Below, piece by piece: positions 17,701-27,042 of a stretch of 27,501 nucleotides of DNA; positions within the stretch are counted from its first letter, which is position 1; every line of letters starts with the position of its first letter. Below the pieces are notes generated by a model. The model made no database searches. It had not been told where the DNA came from and saw only the letters and a list, made by a program, of their open reading frames with translations. Where the stretch lies: the NCBI GenBank assembly GCA_014621425.1, contig JAANBB010000487.1, forward strand, positions 1-27,501. Reading direction: 5' to 3'. The translations under genes were made by a program, and so were the position numbers. This DNA is from Cylindrodendrum hubeiense (taxonomy: Eukaryota > Ascomycota > Sordariomycetes > Hypocreales > Nectriaceae).

Positions 17701-20523
17701 TTCTCCCTGAACGATTCCGAGGCAGGATCTCAGTCAAACAGCCTGAAGTCGCCATTAGATGAGGAAGCAATCACGCAGGGTTCTCCGGATCTGCCAGCGC
17801 ACTTCAGCCACCGCATGAGCATGGACGGTGGCCACAGGAATTCTCTCCCGCCAGCAAGCATGATGCCTCCTCCGATGGCTCTTTTCAACCCGGAGGACAC
17901 AAATCGCCGATTTGTGGGCACTCCAGACTACCTAGCCCCGGAAACTGTCAAGGGTGATAAGCAGGATGAGACCAGCGATTGGTGGTCTGTGGGCTGCATT
18001 TTGTTTGAGTTTCTCTACGGTATTCCGCCTTTCCACGCTGGGGAGGCCGAACAGGTTTTCGAAAACATTCTCGCCCGTAAGATTCAGTGGCCGGATGAGA
18101 ATGAGTGCGAGCCCGTGTCCGAGGAAGCCAAGGACCTAATCAACAGACTACTATGTATGGAGCCCCAACAACGTCTGGGCTCCAACCTAGACGACAAGTT
18201 TTTGTCTGGTGGTGAAGAAATTCGCAATCATCCATGGTTCCAAGATGTGAATTGGGAAACGCTTGTGGATGACGAGGCTCAGTTTGTGCCCGAGCCAGAG
18301 AATCCCGAGGACACAGAATACTTTGATGCCAGAGGCGCAGTTCTACAATCCTTTGCGGAGGAGATGGAGGACCAAACCTCACCGCCGTCCTCTACGGGTG
18401 CCTCTGAGTACCCCGAGCGACCTCATGATGCCCTTTCCAGGGTACGATCGCAGGTCAACTCGATGAATCGGAAATTGATGCCCCTTCATATTCCGCCCCA
18501 TGTGCGCGACTTGAAGTCTAGGCGACTGAGTGAGCCAGTAGTCGTGGACGATTTCGGGAACTTTACCTTTAAGAATCTTCCCGTTTTAGAGAAGGCCAAC
18601 AAGGACGTGATCCAGAAATTGCGAGCAGAGGCGATGGCTGCCCAGAGCAAACCATCTTCCATTAGCCCCGGAGGAGCCGCCAACATCATCTCGCCCGGAC
18701 CGTCGCTTGAAGGGAGCCCTGTGCTCTCGAACCCGATCCAAAGGACGCTCTCCAATGCCAAAGCAACGAACCGGCCACAGTCGCCGTCTGGCTTCAACCA
18801 TTCAAACGCATCTCCAAGTCGGATCTCACAGCCATCCTCGCCATTGCTTGTTTCCTTCGTGGCTGGACAGGGAAGTGAGGGGCGAAGAAAAGCATCGAGT
18901 AACTCATCGAGCCTTTCCCACCAATCGGGTGCATCACTCCAACCAACTTCGGTATTCGAGATACCAAAGGTTCCGCCCAGCTTGCAGAAAGCTGCTACAA
19001 CAGTGGCAGCGGCATCCCCTGCCAAGAGCCGGGGAACTGGACCTCCCCCTCCCCTATCCTTGTCGCCACAGAAGGCTGTTTCAACTCCTCGACAGTCAAG
19101 CAACTCTTCTACAGGTCGGTCGCGCTCTTTGACCGTGGGGTCTCAGTCACAGGACGGAAGCCCCATTGCGTCTGACATTTTACACCACCATCGCAACCGA
19201 AGGAGCCAGGTGTTTGATATGTCTCCATCGTCTTCGGATAACGAGGGAGAGAAACACAACGCCCTCCTTAGGGTCCAACGACGCAGGCAGAGCTCGCGGC
19301 GACTATCCCAGATTGCATTTGATGCAGGACCTACCTTCCGACCGCTGGATGTGCTTATCTGCGAAGATCATCCCGTGTCGCGGATGGTGATGGAGAAGCT
19401 GTTAGAGAAACTTCGCTGCCGAACCATTTCTGTGGCCAATGGATCCGAGGCGGTTCGATACTCGATGAGCGAGATTAAATTTGACGTAATCTTCCTGGAG
19501 TATCAGTTGCCGCAGATCAGTGGAGCGGATGTGGCACGCATGATTCGAGAAACGAAGAATGCCAATTCACACACGCCCATCGTCGCCATCACGGCTTACC
19601 TCAAGGAGCTGCAAGCACCACACTACTTTGACTCTCTCATTGAAAAGCCCATCAGTTCATCAAAGCTGATTGAGGTCCTGCGGGGCTTGTGCCAGTGGCG
19701 GCCCGAGTCGCCTGGACCAGGCACATCGACAGGCATGCCCAGACCAGTACCATTGGGCATCCGCAAAGCCAACGCTCGGGTAGAGGATAGCCCAACGTCG
19801 ACGTCGTCTGTGTTCGCTGGGCGTCTTGGGACGGCGATGATGTCGAGCCGAGAGGATTCTATCAGCTCATCGCTGTTTGGCGACTCGGAGTCCGTGACGA
19901 CAGATGAAGTCCCCGTTGTCATCAGTCGCAAGGCGACGAATGAGTGGGATGAGGGTGGCTTAGGCATCACCACAGACAATGAGGTTGCGAACGTGTTTGA
20001 GGTGCTAGGGAAGCCAATCCCGCACCTGCTCACTCAACAGTCAGCTCCTCCATCGATGGAGCATGAGCCGCGGTCACTGGACAAGAAAGCTAGAAGAGAC
20101 GCGGGCGAACGCCTGGCACCGGAGGGCACTGAGTCTGCCGATGACGAAGACGAAGAGCTCGGAACGGGGCGGGAGAAGCAGCTTGGACGCAGCAGCCAAC
20201 AGCTGCTCGGCAAGGCAGGCCTCCCCAGTTCCAAGCTCGGTATCGAAATGATGCGTGCCAACAGCCACGACAGCGTGACGATGGGGTCCGAGAGCACGCC
20301 CGAGGCTGTAACTCAGGTGGTGACTACGCCATCCAAGGAGATGGAGATTGGAGTATTGGAAGGCGGGGCTACCGCGCCAGCGCAGACTCCACCGGACCCA
20401 AGTCACAAGAGCCGGGTTGATGGAACAGGCTCGGATAGCGTTGATGCCACGCCGCGGCCTCTGACAACGCGGGCTGGCATTGACGAGGACGCCGAGGAGG
20501 TAACACCTCGGCCGACGAAGTAA
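14749..20523 (+). CDS. rim15: RIM15-type protein kinase (PAS, zinc finger, AGC kinase, receiver)
   Basis: Rim15 is a nutrient-regulated kinase that in yeast drives entry into quiescence and stress resistance below PKA, TORC1-Sch9 and Pho80-Pho85, through Igo/endosulfine. Exons are 14749-15243 and 15307-20523 with a 63-bp intron (GTAAGT to CTAG); 1903 aa. A PAS-like domain lies near residues 47-105. A C2HC finger uses C224, C227, H239 and C243. The kinase begins near 717: glycine loop SKGAFG, Lys747, HRD at 840-842, DFG at 860-862 and APE ending at Glu1044. About 165 disordered residues are inserted between DFG and the GTPDYLAPE motif, as in Rim15/Cek1 and related kinases. A receiver domain spans about 1513-1625 with E1518, D1519, T1594 and K1612, but Glu1563 replaces the phospho-acceptor Asp. 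Long Ser/Pro-rich linkers separate the parts. A second ATG directly follows the first, so the start is ambiguous by one codon. Confidence 0.95.
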
Positions 20524-20668
20524 AAGATATCCCTCTGTGGAATCTTGCTGGAATCTCTACACAATCTGGCTTCATTCATTCAATTTTTTCTTCTTTTTTT
20601 ATTTTAAATTCTTCTCACATGATTTTTCCTATGTCTGGGTTGCAGCGTGGCGTTTGCGTGGAGAGGCC

Positions 20669-20690
20669 TGAGCTGAGCTGAGCTGAGCTG
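20669..20690. repeat. TGAGC pentamer repeat
   Basis: Four and a half copies of TGAGC, just after the RIM15 3' end. A similar pentamer array, GAGAC, lies at 21040-21067. Confidence 0.8.
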
Positions 20691-21039
20691 TATTGTGGAA
20701 GGGGTCCTCTCATCAAATCGCACAGATGTATCGTTGTTGGGGTAGCTAGGAAGGAAGAAAATGGCAGGCAGAAGGGGATGCGGAGGAGACAAGACTGGAA
20801 TTCGCGTCAGAGAACCAAGTGAGCATCTATCAGGCAAACGGAAACGGAGTTTGATAATTTTTGTCGTGTTGGTTTTTGAGATTTGGACAAGCAGACTAGT
20901 CAAGGGAGGAAAAGGAGCACTAGTGCACGAGCGTATCCAGTGCTGCGGACGATGATGAGGCGGCGGTCATTCTTTTTTCTTCTTCATGGCGGCGAGCTTG
21001 GGCGTGGTGGCGGCGGTAGAGGTGGCGGTGATATTTGCG

Positions 21040-21067
21040 GAGACGAGATGAGACGAGACGAGACGAG
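21040..21067. repeat. GAGAC pentamer repeat
   Basis: Five or six copies of GAGAC with one substitution (GAGAT). Confidence 0.8.
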
Positions 21068-22154
21068 AAGTTGAGAAGAAAACTGCCAGGACGTCGTCTC
21101 CACCACCTCTACTTTCTATTGCCACCACCGCCGGCATTGTGACAGGCTCTGGCTAGCAGTGTATAAGAGACTAAGATACGATACATACCTACTATATATA
21201 CGCCTCCATCCATCACTTGCTGACGATTAGTGATGTATCCACTACGCAGTGCTTTTGATGGGTTTGCAGAATACGTGTTTGCACAATATCATTAGGATGA
21301 GTGAGTGTATGAGCAATTGTGAAGAGAGGGAAAAAACAACACATACCGAAGAAGAGCTAGGGGGGGAGAGCCTAAAAAGACGGAGCAGGGGAGATGTGGC
21401 TCCGGACCGAGGAACAAAGTAGAGTCGAAGAAATGCCGCTTTGATGGACACCGGCCCGGGCGGAAACCTGTCATGATTTGTCCGACCCTGGTATGGCTTT
21501 CGGAACGCCGTTGTCAAGCTAATCTGTATCTGGTCGTGGAGGGAGCTCTTCGTCCGCTGTGTAAGGGATCCCGAACTAAACGGCTGCCAACTGCAGACAT
21601 GGAAGCAAGCATGTCGTTATGGTTATCAATAGCTCGTAGATATGTGTGGAGATGAGACATGGGGATCGTTGTGGCAGTCCAGTCAGCAGGCGAGAATGAC
21701 TTCTCCGGGGTGCGTTTCTTCTGCGACGAGTGGAGGAGCATGGAGACGGGGTTTCTCTTTGAGATTGAGTTAGGATCCTCGAGGCGATGCTACTCCAGGA
21801 GCATCACGAGGGCCTTGGTGGACCCGGTTGCATTGGCGCGGAAAGGATAAAAAAATATATATGGCGCGCTTGCGGAGCTGCGATGTTCGGGTAATGTAGG
21901 TACAAAGATGGGGGCAAAGCGGAGGAGAGGAGGGGGAGAAGGGGAGGAGAGCGAGAGGAGAGCGAGAGGGGAGCAGATGATAGCATATGAGAGTATGTCT
22001 CGGCTCAGAAAGGGAAAGTGGTCGATGAGGTTGTATGTACGTGTGAGCATGTGAGCATGTGAGGGTTGGGTGTTTCTGGTGTGTGGGTGACATGCAGTGT
22101 GGTTTCTCAGGCACGTACGTAATAGCTAGCTTCGCAAAGAGAGGGAGGATGGAG

Positions 22155-22186
22155 ACACACGCGCGCGCGCGAGAGAGAGAGAGAGA
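22155..22186. repeat. AC-GC-GA alternating dinucleotide run
   Basis: ACACAC passes into a GC run and then a GA run with no interruption. Alternating purine-pyrimidine GC/AC can adopt Z-DNA, which is only an inference here. Confidence 0.8.
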
Positions 22187-22537
22187 ACCGAGGCGATGTG
22201 AAGAGGTGAAAGAGGAGGAGGGACAGGAGAAACGACGACCAGGTGGGTGAGACGGATGAAATGGGATTGATTCACGGCACGGGACAGCTGTCACCCACCC
22301 ATCAGGTGGTGTTGCGATTATTGATTCTGGATTGATGGATGATCAAGCAGAGGCCGTTTTGGTTCACCGAAGGGTCTAATGTTTGGATAGTACAGGTAGG
22401 TAGGCATGCGCTGTTGCGAGATTAATACACGAGGAGGGGCACCTACCTACTACGTAGTATGGAGTAAATATATCGTAAGCGAATTGGAAAGTGTGGCGGC
22501 GCATCGGGTGGTGGGTGGTGGTGGTAAGTGGTACCAA

Positions 22538-22572
22538 CCTATCTTACCTACCTTACCTACCTTAGGTAGGTA
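22538..22572. repeat. TACCTACC/TAGGTAGG palindromic cluster
   Basis: Three TTACCTACC-type units are followed by TTAGGTAGGTA, making a potential hairpin. It is the same motif as at 13411-13460. Confidence 0.75.
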
Positions 22573-22911
22573 CTTTGCTTGCGGGTGAAGCGTCGTGTGC
22601 GGTGCGTGCGGTGCGGGAATGTGTCGTTGGGCAGGTGCAGATGCAGCAGCGCACGCGAGCGAGCAGGGAAAGTGCTCGTGTGATGTCTTTCCCACTTTGG
22701 TTGTCAAAGATGGGGCAGCGGGGCTTCCTCGTCTGGCCAAGACGCCTAACATGCAGCCAAGCAAACACGTGCATGGCCCCTTGGTCCCATTTGCCCTTGG
22801 TTTTTTTCTCCGCCCTCTTGTGTTCGATGACATTTCGGACTGGGCCTTTGTTTTCGTCGCTAATGCCGAACAAATGAATTGTTTCCTCCAGCACGGTCCT
22901 AGGCTGGTGGT

Positions 22912-22938
22912 GCCGCTGCCGCTGCCGCTGCCGCTGCC
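22912..22938. repeat. TGCCGC hexamer repeat
   Basis: Four and a half copies of TGCCGC, exact. Confidence 0.85.
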
Positions 22939-23274
22939 GACATTGCCGGGCTCACCGAGCTCGAGTAAGGCAAGTGGCGATCCTGACGTGAAGCATTAGT
23001 GAGAGAATGCAAAAAGGATGCAACAAGAGGCCATTGCGCGCCTTGCAGCCGCATTGCCAGATGGCGTCGGTTTGCCTCCCGCCGGTCGCTGGATTGGGAC
23101 ACCGAGAGGTTGCGTGTGTCTGAATTCCCGTCGTGCCGATGTGAAACACGCTTTTTGGGATTGCATCCGTGGGCGCCGTGGGTGTCGAGGGCGTCGTGGG
23201 GTGGGTTGCTAATGGGCATTTCGGCGTGATGCGACGGCTGCGGCGTTTGGAATTGGTCGACAAAGGGCTTCTGG

Positions 23275-23318
23275 AGGGTCCATGGAGGGTCCAGAGAGGG
23301 TCCAGAGAGGGTCCAGAG
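23275..23318. repeat. 11-bp tandem repeat AGGGTCCAGAG
   Basis: Four copies of the 11-bp unit AGGGTCCAGAG, the first with two changes. It is followed by a 9-bp CTGCTCCAK repeat at 23336-23370. Confidence 0.85.
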
Positions 23319-23592
23319 GATGCAGACGAGTCCCAGCTGCTCCAGCTGCTCCATCTGCTCCATCTGCTCCTGCGATGATCCTTCCCAGTTGTCTACCGGC
23401 CGTGACCTCTTAGTCGTCCGGGCCCGCTTGCGAGTGTGCCGTGATAGCCGGTCACGCGCGCAATTGCCTTCCTCGTCGACGGCTGCTCGCCTGCTACTCG
23501 ACCGGCTTCGTCATAGCGACTCCACCACCGGGATCCATGATCCAAATCCACGGCCCCAGCGCAGTGGAGATGCAGCAATGCGAATGCTCTAC

Positions 23593-23656
23593 GAATGCCC
23601 TGCCAATGCCCTGCCAATGCCCTGCAAACTCCCTGCCAGTCCCTGCCAGTCCCTGC
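23593..23656. repeat. 11-bp AATGCCCTGCC and 10-bp TCCCTGCCAG tandem repeats
   Basis: Three copies of an 11-bp unit (23593-23624) are followed closely by nearly three copies of a related 10-bp unit (23630-23656). Both contain CCCTGCC, so the second may derive from the first. Confidence 0.8.
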
Positions 23657-23893
23657 ACACGCCTGCACATGCCTTGCCCTTGCCCGCCAATGCCCGGGAT
23701 CTCACCTGGATCTCTCGGCGTTGGCCCCCCTGCTTCCCGGCCCTACGCTCGTTCCTGTCGAGCGTCGCCCGCGCCGTCAGTCTGCTAGGCCACCCGTCTG
23801 ATCGGGCAAAAGACTTGCACACAATCCGCTGCTGGCCACAGGATTGCCCACGGTGTTGCTCTGCTCGCTCTGACTGGCTGCTTCGAGCTCGCC

Positions 23894-24103
23894 ATGTTCG
23901 ACCCAGGTGCGTCTTGTCGCATGCGATTGACTTTGGACCTCGACGCCGCTCGACGCCGCCGTCTTGCTCAAATACTGCCCGTCGTCGCTGCTCATTTCGA
24001 GGTGTCTTCTATCTTGCTGAGACAAGCTCACCACCCTCGGTTCGACTTCAATCCCTTCTCTCCAGTCGACTTGGCTTCCAGCCAGTCCCTCTTCGTCTCC
24101 TAG
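23894..24103 (+). other. Candidate 69-codon uORF or leader exon before the transporter
   Basis: An ATG in good context (CGCCATGTTC) opens 69 codons ending at TAG, 188 bp before the transporter start. Within it, CAG|GTGCGT at 23907 and CTCTCCAG ending at 24065 could be the ends of a leader intron. Either reading is unproven; the translated sequence is not like any protein I know. Confidence 0.25.
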
Positions 24104-24174
24104 TCTTGGCATTGCGCCCATCGCTTGGACAGTCAGTCACTTAGACATACACTTAGACTTAGACCACACCCCTC

Positions 24175-24213
24175 ACCACCAAACCACCAAACCACCAAAC
24201 CGCCAAACCACCC
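24175..24213. repeat. ACCACCAA 8-bp repeat in transporter leader
   Basis: About five copies of ACCACCAA (one with CGCCAA) 80-120 bp upstream of the transporter ATG. It is unstructured, C/A-rich leader sequence. Confidence 0.75.
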
Positions 24214-24291
24214 ACCAACCACAACTCACACATACTACGTGGTAAAAAATAAAATAATAACCGCTACCCCCGGATTGCCATATCATTCGCC

Positions 24292-26443
24292 ATGGTCCAC
24301 CCGCACCACGCCGACGCCATCCCCGGCGAGATCCCCATCCCCCATGGGCCAGCCGACAGTGACGACCAGGATGATTTCCCCGGTCTCAGCGATGCCGAGC
24401 GCCGCATCTTCAGCCATGTAACTCGCCCGTCCGACTCGTACGACGAGGACGGTGTCTACTGGGCCGATCTCCCTCTGGCCAAGCGTGTCAAGTTCGTCTC
24501 CAAAGTCGACAACGACGCCGCCGTTGAGGAGGCCAGGTCGGCCTGGGGCATGTTCAAGGAGGACCCCCTGTCTCCCTTGTCCTGGTACTTCCGCCATGCT
24601 GTCATCCCCGGTGCCGGCCTTGGTCTCGAGGGCTATGTCCTCTTCTCCATTGGTAACCTCGAGCCGCTGTTCAAGGCCGCCTGGCCCGAATGCTGGGAAG
24701 AGCACAGTGTCTGCAGCACCAACTGGGTCTACAGCGTTACCTATCTGGAAATCATCGGTATCATGGTCGGACAGGCCTTTGTCGGTGTACGTTCTTCTCT
24801 CTTCTTCTTGTTCCTTATTACCCACCTCCTTCTTCCCTTCCTGCCTTATCTTGGCTATCTAGGGGTGCTTTAAGCTTTGTTGCTAGCGCCTATTGCCTCT
24901 GTCCTCACTTCCATTTTAGGCAATTCTCAAATCATGTCATGGATCACGCTAACTCTTTGACTTATAGGTTATTGGTGACTGGATTGGTCGACGATGGGGT
25001 CTCATTCAGGATGCCGCCATCATGTTCATCGGTCTTCTCATGCTCACTGCCTCATGGGGTCTCACCCTCCAGGGCTGGATCATCTGCTACGCTTGGTCTC
25101 TCTTCTTCTACGGTATCGGTGTCGGTGGCGAGTACCCCATTACCGCTACCTCGTCCCTTGAAGGCGCTTCCACTGGCGGCAAGATCTCCACCCGCGAGGA
25201 TCGTCTGCACCGTGGTCGCCGTGTCACCACCGCCTTCTTGATGCAGGGCTGGGGTCAGTTTGTTAACCAGGTCGTCCTCATCGTCCTTCTCATGATCTTC
25301 AACAAGGGCAATGGCGACGGCCCCTATACCGTCTCCGCCGCTCAGTACACTTTCCGCCTGTCCTTTGCCTTCCCTGCCGTCGGCACTCTCTGGCTTCTCT
25401 ACTACCGTACCTACCGCATGCCCAACGCCTCCAAGCAGCTCGCCGAGGCTAAGAAGCGCTCCAACGTCACCGGCTACGACATCACCTCCCTGGGCTACTG
25501 CTTCAAGCACTTCGGCGGACGTCTCACTGCCACTGCTGGTACTTGGTTCTGCAACGACGTCTTCTTCTACGGCAACAAGCTCTTCCAGAGCCAGTTCATC
25601 AAGGTCATCTCCAGCAACCCCGACTCCCTTCTGACCACCTGGTCCTGGAACCTAGTCAACATTGTTGTCTCCCTGTGCGGCTACTACCTTGCCTCCCTCT
25701 TCATTGACAACAAGCTCTACGGCCGCAAGATGATGCAGCAGGTCGGCTTCTTCATGTGCTTCCTCATGTTCGTCATCCCCGCCTTCAACTTCAAGTACTA
25801 CACCAGCCCTGCCGGTATCCACGCCTTCCAGGCCATGTACTTCATCTCGTCCTTCTTCAACCAGTTCGGCCCCAACTCCGTCACCTTCCTCGTCGCCGCC
25901 GAGGTTTTCCCTACTCCCGTACGAGCTACCGCCCACGGTTTCGCCGCCTGCATCGGCAAGTCGGGTGCCCTCCTCGCCTCCGTCCTATACAACTACATTG
26001 AGATCGAGACCAAGTTCTACGTCGTGCCTTGGTTCGGTCTCGCCGGCATGCTCCTCACCTGGCTGTTCCTCCCCGATACCACTGGCCTCGACCTCAAGGA
26101 ACAGGAGCGTCGCTGGACCTACATCCGCGCTGACAAGCCCGAGGAGTACCACGGTGTCGCTGTCAACCCCGCCCATCTGAGTGTCTGGGAGAACCTCCGC
26201 GGTCTCGGCAAGACTTACGACCCCGAGATGGACTGGAAGACCAAGATCGAGGACATGCGCTCCGAGTGGGAATCTGTTCAGGCCACCATGGGCCCCAAGG
26301 AGACCGAGGCTGCCATGCCCGACGACGGCGAGTTCTCACCCGAGATCCACGACTTCTTCAAGCGCTCTAGCCCCAAGACCCGTGTCCGTGACGAGTCCCT
26401 CATGGTTGACGACTCGAAGATCGTCAACGAGAAGTCGACTTAA
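24292..26443 (+). CDS. MFS transporter, phosphate/glycerophosphodiester (PHS/Git1-like) group
   Basis: A plasma-membrane proton symporter of the major facilitator superfamily. Exons are 24292-24786 and 24968-26443 with a 181-bp intron (GTACGT to TTATAG); 656 aa. The N-terminal 100 residues are acidic and cytosolic. TM1 includes HAVIPGAGLGLEGY. The loop after TM2 carries motif A, GDWIGRRWG, formed across the splice junction (FVG|VIGDWIGRR). TM4 carries GIGVGGEYPITATSSLEG. The second half repeats motif A as IDNKLYGRK, and FPTPVRATAHGFAA resembles the FPTRYRSTAHG block of Pho84-type carriers. The C-terminal 120 residues are hydrophilic. At 656 aa it is longer than yeast Pho84 or Git1 (500-590). 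The substrate could be phosphate, glycerophosphoinositol, glycerophosphocholine or another anion; sequence alone does not decide. C-ending codons dominate, a sign of high expression. Confidence 0.88.
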
Positions 26444-27042
26444 CCTGCACCAACAAAAATACCCTTTTATCTTTTTTCCTTATTGATTTGGTTGTGTCGC
26501 ACTAAAGACATCTGGTGGAGCGGTAGCGAGACTTGCACAAGCATTGCAATGGCGTTTTTTTTGTTTCGTTTTCCCCCACTGTTTTATTTCCATTTCCCTG
26601 TCCTTGTATTTACTCTCGTTGTCGAGTAACCCATTGCTCACTGCCCTGCCCTGCCTTGGTTATATCCTAGTCGCGTCATGGCATATCTACTGCCCCCGGA
26701 GAGAGTTCACAAAATAGTAGCGAGTTTAGCATGATCAATGGAGCTGGGTGCATTTGCGCAGCCTGCTCAGTTAAATTTAATACAAGAGGCTGAAAAGTAG
26801 TTCCTTCATTCATTCATCCAAGCCAAGTCATGCACCGTGTTCTCGTTTTCGTTTGACCGCTTTCCTCGAGAAAGGGGGTTGGGGTTGGTTCCTCCAGCAT
26901 GCCTTGCAACCTGGGACGATGGAAAAGACCGAGAGACGCCTGCTCTGGTGGTATCAATACAAGCAAGGCAAATCAAGAAAAAGCATAGACGTCCAACAAA
27001 AGCAAACTGCAGATTGCCGCCCGTTCCTATAATAAAAAGCAC
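26444..27042. other. Convergent intergenic region
   Basis: The 3' ends of the transporter (+) and the zinc-finger gene (-) face each other across 599 bp. It has T-rich tracts after the transporter stop, as in a fungal 3' UTR, and CATT repeats near 26804-26818. No gene is seen. Confidence 0.65.

Larger units (their letters stand above)
20524..24291. promoter_or_regulatory. Long repeat-rich intergenic region between RIM15 and MFS transporter
   Basis: This 3.8 kb starts with the T-rich RIM15 3' UTR and ends with the C-rich leader of the transporter. I see no convincing gene: the longer open frames (for example 23320-24144 plus and 21770-22294 minus) are Ser/Pro/Arg/Cys-rich strings overlying tandem repeats. 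Contents include pentamer repeats, a purine-rich tract (about 21921-21974), alternating AC/GC/GA runs, TACCTA/TAGGTA clusters (22391-22404, 22440-22450, 22538-22572), and 11-, 10-, 9-, 8- and 6-bp tandem repeats in the last 1.4 kb. It could hide a non-coding RNA, but nothing in the sequence shows one. Confidence 0.6.

Noticed and set aside
21770..22294. 174-codon minus-strand open frame
   Set aside because: It is the reverse strand of a purine-rich tract and GA repeats, giving Ser/Leu/Pro strings with no family resemblance.
23320..24144. 274-codon plus-strand open frame before the transporter
   Set aside because: It starts in a 9-bp repeat and runs through 10- and 11-bp repeats; the Ser/Cys/Arg-rich composition gives no recognisable domain.
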